64,000 bases of DNA, taken from Paracoccus sp. TOH (lineage in GTDB: Bacteria > Pseudomonadota > Alphaproteobacteria > Rhodobacterales > Rhodobacteraceae). A program made the position numbers and the translations under genes. Below the pieces are notes generated by a model. It searched no databases and had not been told where the DNA came from. It saw nothing but the letters and a program-made list of their open reading frames with translations. The stretch lies in the NCBI RefSeq assembly GCF_030388245.1, contig NZ_CP098362.1:434001-498000 (forward strand). Reading direction: 5' to 3'. Shown here one piece after another: positions 45,333 through 54,712 of this stretch; position 1 is the stretch's first letter; every line of letters begins with the position of its first letter.

Positions 45333-46841
45333 TCAGGCGTCGCTTTCGGTGAAGACCTCGTCGCGGCGTTTGCGGATCTGCGGCATGAAGACCAGCACCA
45401 GCACCCCGACCGACAGCAGCAGCAGCACCAGGCTGATCGGGCGGGTGACGAAGGTGGTGGGATCGCCCCGCGACAGGATCATCGCCCGGCGCAGGTTCTC
45501 CTCGAGCAGCGGGCCAAGCACGAAGCCCAGAAGCAGCGGCGCCGGCTCGCAGCGCAGCTTGGACATGATATAGCCCAGCAGCCCGAAGGCGGCGACCGCG
45601 AACAGGTCATAGGTGTTCGAGGCCACCGAATAGACCCCGATCGAGCACATGGCCATGATGATCGGGAACAGCACATAATAGGGCACGGTCAGCAGCTTCA
45701 CCCACAGCCCGATCAGCGGCAGGTTCAGGATCACCAGCATCAGGTTGCCGATCCACATGCTGGCGACGATGCCCCAGAACAGCTGCGGCTGCTCGGTGAC
45801 CACATTGGGCCCCGGCACGATGCCCTGGATGATCATCGCCCCGATCATCAGCGCCATCACCGGGTTGGCGGGAATGCCCAGCGTCAAAAGCGGGATGAAC
45901 GAGGTCTGCGCCCCGGCATTGTTGGCGCTTTCCGGGCCGGCGACCCCGGCCAGCGCGCCCTTGCCGAATTCCTCGGGGTGTTTCGAGAGCTTCTTTTCCA
46001 CCGTGTAACTGGCAAAGGCGGCCAGGATGGCGCCGCCGCCGGGCAGGATGCCCAGCACGGAACCCACGCCGGTGCCGCGCAGCACCGGGCCGATCATCTG
46101 CTTCAGTTCGGCGCCGGTCGGGAACAGGCGGTTGATGTTCTTGGTCATCACCTCGCGGTCATGCTCGTCCTCGAGATTGCGCAGGATCTCGGCGATCCCG
46201 AACACGCCGACGGCCACGGCGACGAAGTTCAGCCCGTCGGCATAGTTGGTGATGCCCAAGGTGAAGCGCGGCGTGCCGGTATAGATGTCGGTGCCGACCA
46301 GGCCCAGCAGCAGGCCCAGCACCACCATGGCCAGCGCCTTCAGCACCGAGCCATGCGCCAGCGCCACCGACATCACCAGGCCCATGACCATCAGGCTGAA
46401 ATATTCGGCCGCGCCGAATTTCAGCGCCACCTCGGTCAGCGGCGGGGCGAAGATCGCCACCAGGAAGGTGGCGACGGTGCCGGCGAAGAACGACCCCAGC
46501 GCCGCCACCGCCAGCGCGGTGCCGGCCCGGCCCTTGCGCGCCATCTGATAGCCGTCGATGGCGGTCACCGCGGACGAGCTTTCGCCGGGCATGTTGATCA
46601 GGATCGCCGTGGTCGAGCCGCCATATTGCGCACCGTAATAGATCCCCGCCAGCATGATCAGCGAACTGACCGGTTCGAGCTGGAAGGTGATGGGCAGCAG
46701 CATGGCGATGGTCGCGGTGGCGCCGATGCCGGGCAGCACCCCGATCAGCGTGCCCAGAATGACCCCGATCAGGCAGAAGGCCAGGTTCGCCAGCGACGAG
46801 GCGACCGAGAAGCCCATGGCGAGATTGCCGAGCAGATCCAT
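45333..46841 (-). CDS. tctA: TctA large permease of a tripartite tricarboxylate transporter
   Basis: 502 residues with about twelve helices. Family signatures are GTLIGVLPGIGATATIAMLLPITF, IYYGAQYGGSTTAILINMPGESSS and LGILPGGGAILAAFASYTVEKK with GVAGPESANNAG. It is the sodium/proton-coupled import channel for a di- or tricarboxylate. It follows tctB by 7 nt and works with two alternative binding proteins in this cluster. Confidence 0.96.
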   Translation of the reverse strand: MDLLGNLAMGFSVASSLANLAFCLIGVILGTLIGVLPGIGATATIAMLLPITFQLEPVSSLIMLAGIYYGAQYGGSTTAILINMPGESSSAVTAIDGYQMARKGRAGTALAVAALGSFFAGTVATFLVAIFAPPLTEVALKFGAAEYFSLMVMGLVMSVALAHGSVLKALAMVVLGLLLGLVGTDIYTGTPRFTLGITNYADGLNFVAVAVGVFGIAEILRNLEDEHDREVMTKNINRLFPTGAELKQMIGPVLRGTGVGSVLGILPGGGAILAAFASYTVEKKLSKHPEEFGKGALAGVAGPESANNAGAQTSFIPLLTLGIPANPVMALMIGAMIIQGIVPGPNVVTEQPQLFWGIVASMWIGNLMLVILNLPLIGLWVKLLTVPYYVLFPIIMAMCSIGVYSVASNTYDLFAVAAFGLLGYIMSKLRCEPAPLLLGFVLGPLLEENLRRAMILSRGDPTTFVTRPISLVLLLLSVGVLVLVFMPQIRKRRDEVFTESDA

Positions 46842-46848
46842 GGCGGCC

Positions 46849-47313
46849 TCACATTCCCAGCCACGGGCCGAAGCGCCGGAACGGCAGCCCCAGACCGTAG
46901 CTGAAGATCAGGGTGGACAGGACGGTGACCCCGACCGCCAGCGCCAGCGCCGCCAGCGGCCGCATCCGCACCGACGCCTGCGAGGCGATCAGCGTGGTCA
47001 CGAACAGCGCCGGCACGAAGCCCAGGCCGCGCACGGTCAGGCCGAAGAAGATCGGCGCGGGCAGGATGAACAGGATGCCGCGCCAGGCGATGGCGCCGAA
47101 GGGCTCGTCATCCTCGCGGCCGAAGGCGCGCAGCAGGATGATCGCCCCCAGCAGGAACAGCAGCCCCGACAGCACCATCGGGAAATAGCCCGGCCCCATG
47201 CGCAGCGAGCTGCCGATCTCGAGCCCGGTGGTCTGCCAGCCGAAAAATCCCGCCGCCGCCATCAGCAGCAGCCCGGCCGCGATGTCGGTCTTGTCCTTGG
47301 GTTTTGTGGACAT
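46849..47313 (-). CDS. tctB: TctB small membrane subunit of the tripartite tricarboxylate transporter
   Basis: 154 residues with four helices and the loop GSSLRMGPGYFPMVLSGLL, which is the TctB signature. Needed with TctA for transport; its exact role is less clear. It lies between the first binding-protein gene and tctA, behind a strong hairpin. Confidence 0.92.
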   Translation of the reverse strand: MSTKPKDKTDIAAGLLLMAAAGFFGWQTTGLEIGSSLRMGPGYFPMVLSGLLFLLGAIILLRAFGREDDEPFGAIAWRGILFILPAPIFFGLTVRGLGFVPALFVTTLIASQASVRMRPLAALALAVGVTVLSTLIFSYGLGLPFRRFGPWLGM

Positions 47314-47334
47314 GTGTTTCCCCCGCTTGAAGCT

Positions 47335-47361
47335 GCCCCGCCGCGGTCGCGGCGGCGGGGC
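47335..47361 (-). promoter_or_regulatory. Intra-operon hairpin between the first binding protein and tctB
   Basis: GCCCCGCCGC, loop GGTCGCG, GCGGCGGGGC: a perfect 10-bp stem just past the binding-protein stop. It probably limits read-through or stabilises the upstream mRNA, so that the binding protein is made in excess over the membrane subunits. Confidence 0.6.
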
Positions 47362-47368
47362 CGCAGGA

Positions 47369-48343
47369 TCAGTCGGCGTAGACGCCGGCCGCCTCGATCA
47401 CCGGCTTCCAGCGCGCGATCTCGGCCTCCAGCTTGGCCTTCAGCGCCGCGGGGGTCGCATCCTCGGCCGAGGAGGGCGCGGTGCCCAGATCGGCCATGGC
47501 CTTGATCACGCCTTCGTCCGCCAGCGCCACCTGCAGGGATTTCGACAGCCGCTCGTTGATCGCGGCCGGCGTGCCCTTCGGCGTATAGATGCCGTGCCAG
47601 ATGCCGAATTCCAGCGTCTCGAGCCCGCTTTCCTTGGCGGTCGGCAGGTCGGGGAACAGCTTCAGCCGCTCGGGCGAGGTCACGGCATAGGCCTTGATCG
47701 TGCCGCCCTTGATCTGCTGGGTGGTGTTGGTGGTCTGGTCGCACATGATGTCGGTCTGGCCGCCCAGCAAGTCGGTCATCGCCGGGCCGGTGCCCTTGTA
47801 AGGCACCGTCACCAGCGGCGTTTCCAGCGCCTGCATCAGCAACATGCCGCACAGGTGGCTGGCCGCGCCGATGCCGGCATTGGCCAGCGTCAGCTCGTCG
47901 CCATGCGCCTTGACATAGTCCATGAAGCCCGCGAAATCGGTGGGCTCGAAATCCTTGCGCGCCGTGACCACCATCGGCACCTCGGTCACGAGGCCGACAT
48001 ATTCGAAAGCGTTCAGCGTGTCATAGGCCAGATTGCGGTACAGCGTGGCCGAGGTCGCCATGCCGATATGGTGCAGCAGCACGGTATAGCCGTCCGCCTC
48101 GGCCTTGGCGACCTGACCCGCGCCCAGCGTGCCGCCGGCGCCGCCGACGTTCTCGACCACGATCTGCTGGCCGAGGTCGGCCGACATCTTCTCGGCCACC
48201 AGCCGCGCCACGGTATCGGTGGGCCCGCCGGCCGAGAAGGGCACGACCATGGTGATCTGCCGGTTGGGATAGTCCTGCGCATAGGCAGCGGTGGTGAATG
48301 TCAGCGCCGCGGCAAGCGAGGCCACAAGCTTTGGATAAGCCAT
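47369..48343 (-). CDS. TctC/Bug-type periplasmic binding protein (proximal copy)
   Basis: 324 residues. Signal peptide about 1-22 (cleavage near AYA-QDYP). Bug-family motifs: ITMVVPFSAGGPTDTVAR, NVGGAGGTLGAGQVAKA, TVPYKGTGPAMTDLLGG and VTSPERLKLFPDLP. It carries the canonical position of tctC, first in the transporter set, preceded by a GGGAGGGAAAG Shine-Dalgarno. The gene lies 193 bp after the response-regulator gene on the same strand. Confidence 0.94.
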   Translation of the reverse strand: MAYPKLVASLAAALTFTTAAYAQDYPNRQITMVVPFSAGGPTDTVARLVAEKMSADLGQQIVVENVGGAGGTLGAGQVAKAEADGYTVLLHHIGMATSATLYRNLAYDTLNAFEYVGLVTEVPMVVTARKDFEPTDFAGFMDYVKAHGDELTLANAGIGAASHLCGMLLMQALETPLVTVPYKGTGPAMTDLLGGQTDIMCDQTTNTTQQIKGGTIKAYAVTSPERLKLFPDLPTAKESGLETLEFGIWHGIYTPKGTPAAINERLSKSLQVALADEGVIKAMADLGTAPSSAEDATPAALKAKLEAEIARWKPVIEAAGVYAD

Positions 48344-48536
48344 CTTTCCCTCCCTGATTCATGAACCTTGGGCCGCGCGCTCCTCAACGCGCAGCCGATG
48401 GCCTCAGGTTGGGCGCGCAAAGGGGTTTCAGACAAATGCTAATGCGCCGGCCCGGCGCGGATTCGAAACCGGCCGGCGGAAAATGGGTGGAAAAGGTGAC
48501 AATGGCGGCAAGGGATGGGCGGAAATCCACCCAGGA

Positions 48537-49880
48537 TCAGGATTCCTCATCCGCCGCCTCGACGATCAGCCGCCGGTCCAGCCCGTATTTCTGCATCTTC
48601 TCGTAAAGCGTCTTGCGCGAGATCCCCAGCGTCTCGTAGACGGCGCGTAGCCGTCCGCCATGGGCGGCGATGGCGCCGGCGATCAGGCTGCGCTCGAATG
48701 CCGCCACCCGGTCGGCCAGCCGCGCGCCCTGTGCCGGGCCGATCTCGGCGCCTTCCAGCCCCAGCACGAAACGCTCGGCCAGGTTGCGCAGCTCGCGCAC
48801 GTTGCCCGGCCATTCCCGCGCCGCGAGACCGGAGAGGAAGGCCGGCGGCGCCTCGCGCTCGGCGATGTTGTGCCGCGCAGCGGATTCGCGCAGAAGCTGC
48901 AGGAACAGCAAGGGAATGTCCTCGCGCCGGGCCGAAAGCGGCGGGACATGCAGCACCGCGACGTTCAGCCGCCAGTAAAGATCCTCGCGGAAGGCGCCGC
49001 GCGCCACCAGATCGGCCAGATCGACCTTGCTGACGGCGACGAAACGCACGTCCAGCGGCACCGGATCGTTCGAGCCCAGCCGGGTGATCACCCGTTCCTG
49101 CAGCACCCGCAACAGTTTCGCCTGCAATTCCAGCGGCATCGAGCCGATCTCGTCCAGCAGCACCGTGCCGCCGCGGGCATGTTCGAACTTGCCGAAGCGC
49201 GGGCGCAGCGCGCCGGGAAAGGCCCCGGCCTCGTGGCCGAACAGCTCGCTTTCGATCAGCGCCTCGGGCAGGGCGGCGCAGTTGATGGCGATGAAGGGCC
49301 GGCCGGCGCGGGTCGAGATGTCGTGCAGGGTGCGGGCCGCCACCTCCTTGCCGACGCCGGTCGGGCCGATGATCAGCGCATCGGCATCCGAGGCGCCGAT
49401 GGCCCGCAGCCGGTAGCGCAGCTCGACCATGACCTGGGTGCGGCCGGGCAGCCGCACCTCGACATCGTCGCGCTTGCCGGCGACGGCGCGCAGACGGCGG
49501 TTCTCCAGCACCAGGGCGCGATGGTCGATGGCGCGGCGGATGACGGTGGCCAGCTCCTGCACGACGAAGGGCTTCTCGATGAAGTCATAGGCGCCGCCGC
49601 GGATCGCCTCGACCGCCAGCGGCACCTCGGCATGGCCGGTGACCAGGATGACCGGGATGTCGGGATCGACCTCGCCCAGCCGGCCCAGCAGGGTCATGCC
49701 GTCCATGCCGGGCATGCGGATGTCGCTGACCACCGCGCCGGCGAAGCCCGGCCCGGCCAGCGCCAGCGCCTCCTCGCCCGAGGCCAGCGGCTCGACCGCG
49801 AAGCCGGCCAGCTCCAGCGCCTGCGCGGTCGAGCTGCGCATCTGTTCGTCGTCGTCCACCAGCAGGACACGGGCGGTCAT
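48537..49880 (-). CDS. DctD-like sigma54-dependent response regulator
   Basis: ATG 49880 gives 447 residues. Receiver domain 1-120 with D53 as phosphoacceptor. AAA+ domain with Walker A GPTGVGKE (172-179) and Walker B LLDEIG (241-246). The sigma54-contact loop reads GAFPGA (219-224) instead of GAFTGA. A C-terminal Fis-type helix-turn-helix (ISRKTLYEKMQKYGL) ends the protein. It pairs with the kinase gene, which it overlaps by 4 bp, and probably controls the downstream carboxylate transporter, as DctD controls dctA or dctPQM elsewhere. Confidence 0.9.
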   Translation of the reverse strand: MTARVLLVDDDEQMRSSTAQALELAGFAVEPLASGEEALALAGPGFAGAVVSDIRMPGMDGMTLLGRLGEVDPDIPVILVTGHAEVPLAVEAIRGGAYDFIEKPFVVQELATVIRRAIDHRALVLENRRLRAVAGKRDDVEVRLPGRTQVMVELRYRLRAIGASDADALIIGPTGVGKEVAARTLHDISTRAGRPFIAINCAALPEALIESELFGHEAGAFPGALRPRFGKFEHARGGTVLLDEIGSMPLELQAKLLRVLQERVITRLGSNDPVPLDVRFVAVSKVDLADLVARGAFREDLYWRLNVAVLHVPPLSARREDIPLLFLQLLRESAARHNIAEREAPPAFLSGLAAREWPGNVRELRNLAERFVLGLEGAEIGPAQGARLADRVAAFERSLIAGAIAAHGGRLRAVYETLGISRKTLYEKMQKYGLDRRLIVEAADEES

Positions 49881-51730
49881 GCGGCGGTCTCCCGGGCGTC
49901 GGCGGCGGTGGCCGCGGGCAGGACCACGCGGAACTCGGCGCCGGGCCCGGCATCCTGCACCGAGATCTCGCCGCCGAAATCGCGCACGATATTGGCGGTG
50001 ATCGACAGGCCCAGCCCCAGCCCCGCGCCCATGCCCTTGGTGGTGAAGAACGGATCGAAGATCCGCGGCGCGACCGTCTCGGCCACGCCCGGGCCGCGGT
50101 CGCGCAGGGCGATGGTGACGCGCCCGCCTTGCGCGCGGGCGGAAAGCGTGATGCGGCGGTCCTGCGCGGTCTCGACCGCATCGGCGGCATTGGTGATCAG
50201 GTTCACCAGTACCTGCTGCAGCCGCGTCGGCCCGGCGCGCAGCGCCGGCAGGTCTGCGGGGATGTCGCATTCCAGCACCGCGCCGCTGGCCGCCAGCCGG
50301 GCGCCGACGATGGTCTGCGTCTCGCGCAGCAGGGGGGCCAGCGCCACCGCGCCCAGCTTGTCGTCGGGCTTGCGCGCCGCCTGCCGCAGGTGCTTGCCGA
50401 TGGCGGCCATGCGGTCCACCAGCGCCAGGATCTCGGCGATGTTGTCGCGGGCGCGGGCATAGTCGCCGCGCTCGATCAGGATGGCGGCGCTGTCGGCATA
50501 GTTGCGCGCCGCCGCCAGCGGCTGGTTGATCTCGTGGCTCAGCGAGGCCGACATCTGCCCCAGCGCCGCCAGCTTGCCGACCTGCACCAGGCTGGTCTGG
50601 GCAGCGCGCAGCTCGACCTCGGTGGCGCGGCGCTCGGCGATCTCCTGCTCAAGCTGGCTGTTCACGCGCGCCAGGTCGGCGGTGCGCTCGACCACGCGGC
50701 GCTCCAGCTCGGCGGTGGCGGCAAGGCGCTCGGCGATGCGGGCGCGGCGCTGGCGCAGCATCAGCGCCCCGAACAGCGCCGCCGACAGCAGCAGCACCAG
50801 GCTCAGCACCATCAGCCGCGCCTCGGCCCGCAAATCGGCGCTGTCCAGCAGCACATGCACCGTCCAGCCGGCATCGGCCATGTTCTGCGAGGCGGCGATA
50901 TAGTCCCGCGTCCCCGCCGCCGCATCGCTCAGCGAGGCGGGCAGGCGCAACAGCTCGACCCCGCCGCCGTCCAGCCGCTGCAGCGGAAACTCGGCCAGCG
51001 GCGTCTCGGCATAGCGGCGCGAGGCCGCGGTCCGCGCCAGCCGGTCGGCGGTCAGCGGATAAAGGCTGTGATAAAGCCAGCTCGGCTCCGAGGACAGGAA
51101 GGCCGTGCCGTCCGGGTCGGTCACCAGCACCCGGTATTCGCCGCCGCGCCAGCCGGCCTCGATCCGGTCCACGCCGATCTTGACCGCCACCACGGCGATG
51201 ATCCCGCCCGCCGCGTCCCGCACCGGGGCCGAGAAGAAATAGCCCCTGACCCCCGAAGTGGTGCCCACGCCGTAGAACCGCGCCGGCCGGCCCCGCATGG
51301 CGTCGATGAAATAGGGCCGATAGCTGAAGTTCTGTCCGACGAAGCTGAGTTCCTGGCCGTGGTTCGAGGCGGCGATGGTCTCGCCGTCCGGCAAGATCAG
51401 ATAGATGTCCGAGGCATGCAGCGCCGCGTTCTGCGCCGCCAGCCAGCGGTTGGTGGCATCGCGCAGCGCCATGTCGCTGGGGTCGGCGGCCAGTTGCCGG
51501 ATCAGGTCCAGGTCGCCGATCAACTGCGGCATGACCTCGTAGCGCGCCAGATCGGCGGCCAGCGCGTTCACCGTCAGCCGCAGCGCCGTCTCGGCCCGCG
51601 TATAGCCCTGGGCCAGCGAATGCCGATGCGCCAGCACGCTGCCCACCCAGACGATCAGGGCGATGGCGGCACAGGCCAGCGCCGAAAGCGCCAGCCTGCG
51701 CGGGGCCCAGGCGGTTCTCTGCATCCTCAT
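49877..51730 (-). CDS. DctB-like membrane sensor histidine kinase
   Basis: The ATG at 51730 gives 617 residues, DctB size; another in-frame ATG two codons later is equally possible. One helix at about 14-35, a large periplasmic double-PAS (dCache) sensor domain (about 36-300) with NFSYRPYFIDAMRGRPARFYGVG, and a second helix at 305-325. A coiled coil leads to the DHp domain with H399 in LSHEINQPLAAARNYAD, then an ATPase domain with GLGLGLSI. It senses a C4-like carboxylate in the periplasm. Co-transcribed with the response regulator. Confidence 0.92.
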   Translation of the reverse strand: MRMQRTAWAPRRLALSALACAAIALIVWVGSVLAHRHSLAQGYTRAETALRLTVNALAADLARYEVMPQLIGDLDLIRQLAADPSDMALRDATNRWLAAQNAALHASDIYLILPDGETIAASNHGQELSFVGQNFSYRPYFIDAMRGRPARFYGVGTTSGVRGYFFSAPVRDAAGGIIAVVAVKIGVDRIEAGWRGGEYRVLVTDPDGTAFLSSEPSWLYHSLYPLTADRLARTAASRRYAETPLAEFPLQRLDGGGVELLRLPASLSDAAAGTRDYIAASQNMADAGWTVHVLLDSADLRAEARLMVLSLVLLLSAALFGALMLRQRRARIAERLAATAELERRVVERTADLARVNSQLEQEIAERRATEVELRAAQTSLVQVGKLAALGQMSASLSHEINQPLAAARNYADSAAILIERGDYARARDNIAEILALVDRMAAIGKHLRQAARKPDDKLGAVALAPLLRETQTIVGARLAASGAVLECDIPADLPALRAGPTRLQQVLVNLITNAADAVETAQDRRITLSARAQGGRVTIALRDRGPGVAETVAPRIFDPFFTTKGMGAGLGLGLSITANIVRDFGGEISVQDAGPGAEFRVVLPAATAADARETAA

Positions 51731-51843
51731 GGGCAAAATCTGACAGCAAGCGGGCCGCGGCGCAACGGGCCTCGGTCGGCGCGCGCTCTTGCGCATCGGC
51801 CGCGAAAAGGCTGTCCTGCAGCACCGGCAGACCGGAGGCGAGC

Positions 51844-53310
51844 ATGGCACTGACACTGACCGACGTGATGACGCTGGACACCACCCGGATCTTCATCGGC
51901 GGGGCATGGCGGGCCCCGGCCGGCGAGGGCACGATCCCGGTCGAGGATCCCTCGGTCGGACAGGTGATCGGCGAGATCGGCCGCGGCACCCCGGGCGATG
52001 TCGATACGGCCGTCGCCGCGGCGCAGGCGGCGATGGAGGGGGAATGGGGCCGGATGCCTGCCGCCGAGCGCGGCCGCCTGCTGATGCGCATGGCGCGGAT
52101 CGTACAGGACCGGGCGGCGGAACTGGCGATGATCGAGACGCTGGATGTCGGCAAGCCGCTGCACCAGTCGCGCAACGATTCACGCGCCCTGGCCCGCTAT
52201 TTCGAGTTCTATGCCGGCGCGGCCGATATGCTGATGGGCACCACGATCCCCTATCAGCCGGGCTTCACCGTCTACACCCTGCGCGAGCCGCACGGCGTCT
52301 GCGGCATCATCATCCCCTGGAACTATCCGATGCAGATTCTGGGCCGCGGCCTGGGGGCGGCGCTGGCGGCGGGCAATGCGGTGGTGGTGAAGCCGGCCGA
52401 GGACGCCTCGCTCTCGACGCTGGCCATCGCGCAGATCGCCGCCGAGGCCGGGCTGCCGCCGGGGGTGCTGAACGTCGTGACCGGCTATGGCGCCGAGGCG
52501 GGGGCGGCGCTGGCCGGGCATCCGGGCATCCAGCACCTGTCCTTCACCGGCTCGGTCGGAACCGGCGTCGCGATCCAGACGGCGGCGGCAAGGAACGTGG
52601 TCCCGGTCACGCTGGAACTGGGCGGCAAGTCGCCGCATGTGGTCTTCGACGACGCGGATCTTGAACAGGCGATGCCGGTGCTGGTCGGGGCCTGCATGCA
52701 GAACGCCGGCCAGACCTGCTCGGCCGCCTCGCGGGTGCTGGTGCAGCGCGGCATCTATGACGAGGTCCGGCGGCGCATGGTGGACATCTATCGCGGGCTG
52801 GTGGCGGGACCGGCGGTCGATTCGCATGACCTGGGCCCGCTGGTCTCGGCGAAGCAGCAGCGGATCGTCTCGGGTTTCATAGACCGCGGCAAGGCCGAAC
52901 TGACCCTGGCGGCCGAGGGCCGGCTGCATCCCGACGCCGCGCCGGGCGGACATTTCGTGCTGCCGGCGCTGTTTTCGGATGTCGATCCCGGCCATGCGCT
53001 GGCCCAGCAGGAGATCTTCGGCCCGGTCCAGGTGCTGATCCCCTTCCGGGACGAGGCCGAGGCGATCCGCATCGCCAACGGCACCGAATACGGGCTGGTC
53101 GCCGGCATCTGGACCCGCGACGGCGCGCGCCAGCTGCGCCTGGCCCGCAGGATCCGCAGCGGCCAGGTCTTCGTGAACAATTACGGCGCCGGCGGCGGCA
53201 TCGAGCTGCCCTTCGGCGGGGTCGGCAAGTCGGGCCATGGCCGCGAGAAGGGCTTCGAGGCGCTTTACGGCTTCACCCGTGTCAAGACCGTGACCGTCGC
53301 GCATGGCTGA
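51844..53310 (+). CDS. NAD(P)-dependent aldehyde dehydrogenase
   Basis: 488 residues of the classical ALDH family. Motifs: GIIIPWNYPMQI (NAD-binding Asn), FTGSVGTGVAI, general base E258 (LELGGKSP), nucleophile C292 (GQTCSAAS) and QEIFGPV. ATG preceded by CCGGAGG. It is next to the PQQ alcohol dehydrogenase island and probably oxidises the aldehyde formed in the periplasm after uptake. It is divergent from the sensor kinase gene. Confidence 0.93.
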   Translation: MALTLTDVMTLDTTRIFIGGAWRAPAGEGTIPVEDPSVGQVIGEIGRGTPGDVDTAVAAAQAAMEGEWGRMPAAERGRLLMRMARIVQDRAAELAMIETLDVGKPLHQSRNDSRALARYFEFYAGAADMLMGTTIPYQPGFTVYTLREPHGVCGIIIPWNYPMQILGRGLGAALAAGNAVVVKPAEDASLSTLAIAQIAAEAGLPPGVLNVVTGYGAEAGAALAGHPGIQHLSFTGSVGTGVAIQTAAARNVVPVTLELGGKSPHVVFDDADLEQAMPVLVGACMQNAGQTCSAASRVLVQRGIYDEVRRRMVDIYRGLVAGPAVDSHDLGPLVSAKQQRIVSGFIDRGKAELTLAAEGRLHPDAAPGGHFVLPALFSDVDPGHALAQQEIFGPVQVLIPFRDEAEAIRIANGTEYGLVAGIWTRDGARQLRLARRIRSGQVFVNNYGAGGGIELPFGGVGKSGHGREKGFEALYGFTRVKTVTVAHG

Positions 53311-53329
53311 CCCCGGCTGAGGCCGGCAC

Positions 53330-53938
53330 TCAGCGCGACCAGTCGCCCCGATGCGGCTCGGGCCGGATCTCGGCCAGCGGCAGGCCGGCACCCTCCCAGG
53401 CCTCGACTCCGCCGGGAAACCAGCCCAGGTTGGCATAGCCGCGCCCGGCGATGCGCTTGGCGGCATTCCAGCTGAGCCAGCAATCCACCTTGCAGAACAG
53501 GATCAGTCCCGTCGCGCGGTCGCCGCCGGTGATCCGCTCCAGGCTGGCGTCCAGGTAATCGCTCTGCCAGGGTTTCAGCCGGCCCCAGCCCACCACCGGC
53601 AGCCAATGCGCGCCGGGGATCGAGCGGTGCCGCTCGGGCAGGATCCATTCGCCGTCGGCGCCGATATCAAAGGCACGGGCGCCCATCACGTCGACCGGGA
53701 TCCAGCCCTGGCCGATCAGCGCCCGCACCTGGGGCAGGTCAAGCGTCCTTGCCCCCGGAGCCGTTTCGGGAACCGGAGCGCGATAGCTGTCCAGACGATA
53801 GCCGCTCTGGTCGAACAGCACCGGCTGCTCGGCCGCGACGGCCATGGGAAAAACCCCTGCCAGAAGCAGGAGAAATGCCCCGATTCCGGGGCGGCAACGC
53901 AGGCTTCGGGCCCTGCGGAGGGTGCGCAATACGACCAT
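53330..53938 (-). CDS. PQQ-dependent catabolism-associated CxxxCW rhodanese-like protein
   Basis: 202 residues with an N-terminal signal peptide (hydrophobic about 20-35, VAA-EQ). A rhodanese-like domain holds C149-KVD-C153-W154 followed by SWNAAKRI, the hallmark of a family found beside PQQ-dependent alcohol dehydrogenases. Periplasmic; proposed to support the quinoprotein system by an unknown thiol chemistry. It is divergent from the cytochrome gene across 83 bp. Confidence 0.9.
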   Translation of the reverse strand: MVVLRTLRRARSLRCRPGIGAFLLLLAGVFPMAVAAEQPVLFDQSGYRLDSYRAPVPETAPGARTLDLPQVRALIGQGWIPVDVMGARAFDIGADGEWILPERHRSIPGAHWLPVVGWGRLKPWQSDYLDASLERITGGDRATGLILFCKVDCWLSWNAAKRIAGRGYANLGWFPGGVEAWEGAGLPLAEIRPEPHRGDWSR

Positions 53939-54021
53939 GGCACAATTTACCCTTTCTCGATCTCAAGGAAATTTGACCAGGACGGAACGCACACCGGAAA
54001 CGCGCGGAAGGACTTTGGAAC

Positions 54022-54708
54022 ATGACCAGCAGGATAAGCAAGACATTTCCTCTTGCCGTCTCACTCGCCCTCTGGGCACCGATGGCGCTCGGCCATGGCG
54101 ACACCGCACCGCAGGCGGTGGATACCACCGGCCTGCCGGAACTGCCGGCCGAAATGGCCAGCGAGAACCCCTGGCGCGAGGCGGATGGCGCGGTGCTGTT
54201 CAAGGCCGTCGAGATCGGCGCCAAGGGCTTCAACAGCAATTGCGCGCGCTGCCACGGGCTCGAGGCGATCTCGGGCGGGCTGGCGCCCGACCTGCGCTTT
54301 CTCGAGGCCAGCGACTTCGGCGACGAATGGTATCTCGACCGCATCCTGCACGGCTATGAACAGAACGGCGCGGTCAAGATGCCGCCCTTCGAGGGCATCC
54401 TGAACCAGCAGGCGATCTGGGCGATCCGCACCTATATCGAGACCCGCCCCGATGCCGATGAACTGGCGGCGCAAGGCACCGAGATCGCGGCGCTGCACGA
54501 CAAGGTCAAGGCGCTGCCGCCCGATGCCGGCGCCGACGAGGCCCAGGCGCTGGCTGCAGAGCTGGAAAGCGCCGGCAGCGGCTTCGAGGCGCTTTCCGGC
54601 GCGCCGCGCGCCGTGACCGTGCTGGACCAGGCGGCGCACATGCTGCGCAGCGGCGCCTCGCACGCGCCGGCCGCCGCCGAGCTGATCCATGGCGTGCTGA
54701 GGAAATAG
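54022..54708 (+). CDS. pedF: PedF-like cytochrome c, electron acceptor of the PQQ alcohol dehydrogenase
   Basis: 228 residues with a signal peptide (about 1-24). One heme site, C74-AR-C77-H78, and MPPFEG as candidate axial Met segment. The rest is helical, with a C-terminal extension (about 155-228) seen in PedF-type c-550. It takes electrons from reduced PQQ in the periplasm and passes them to the oxidase. First gene of a tight plus-strand operon with the SoxYZ-like carrier and the hydrolase. Confidence 0.88.
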   Translation: MTSRISKTFPLAVSLALWAPMALGHGDTAPQAVDTTGLPELPAEMASENPWREADGAVLFKAVEIGAKGFNSNCARCHGLEAISGGLAPDLRFLEASDFGDEWYLDRILHGYEQNGAVKMPPFEGILNQQAIWAIRTYIETRPDADELAAQGTEIAALHDKVKALPPDAGADEAQALAAELESAGSGFEALSGAPRAVTVLDQAAHMLRSGASHAPAAAELIHGVLRK

Positions 54709-54712
54709 GGCG

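Noticed and set aside
48344..48536. A sigma54 promoter between the response regulator and the binding-protein gene
   Set aside because: I scanned for GG-N10-GC on the minus strand with the usual flanks and found no acceptable match.
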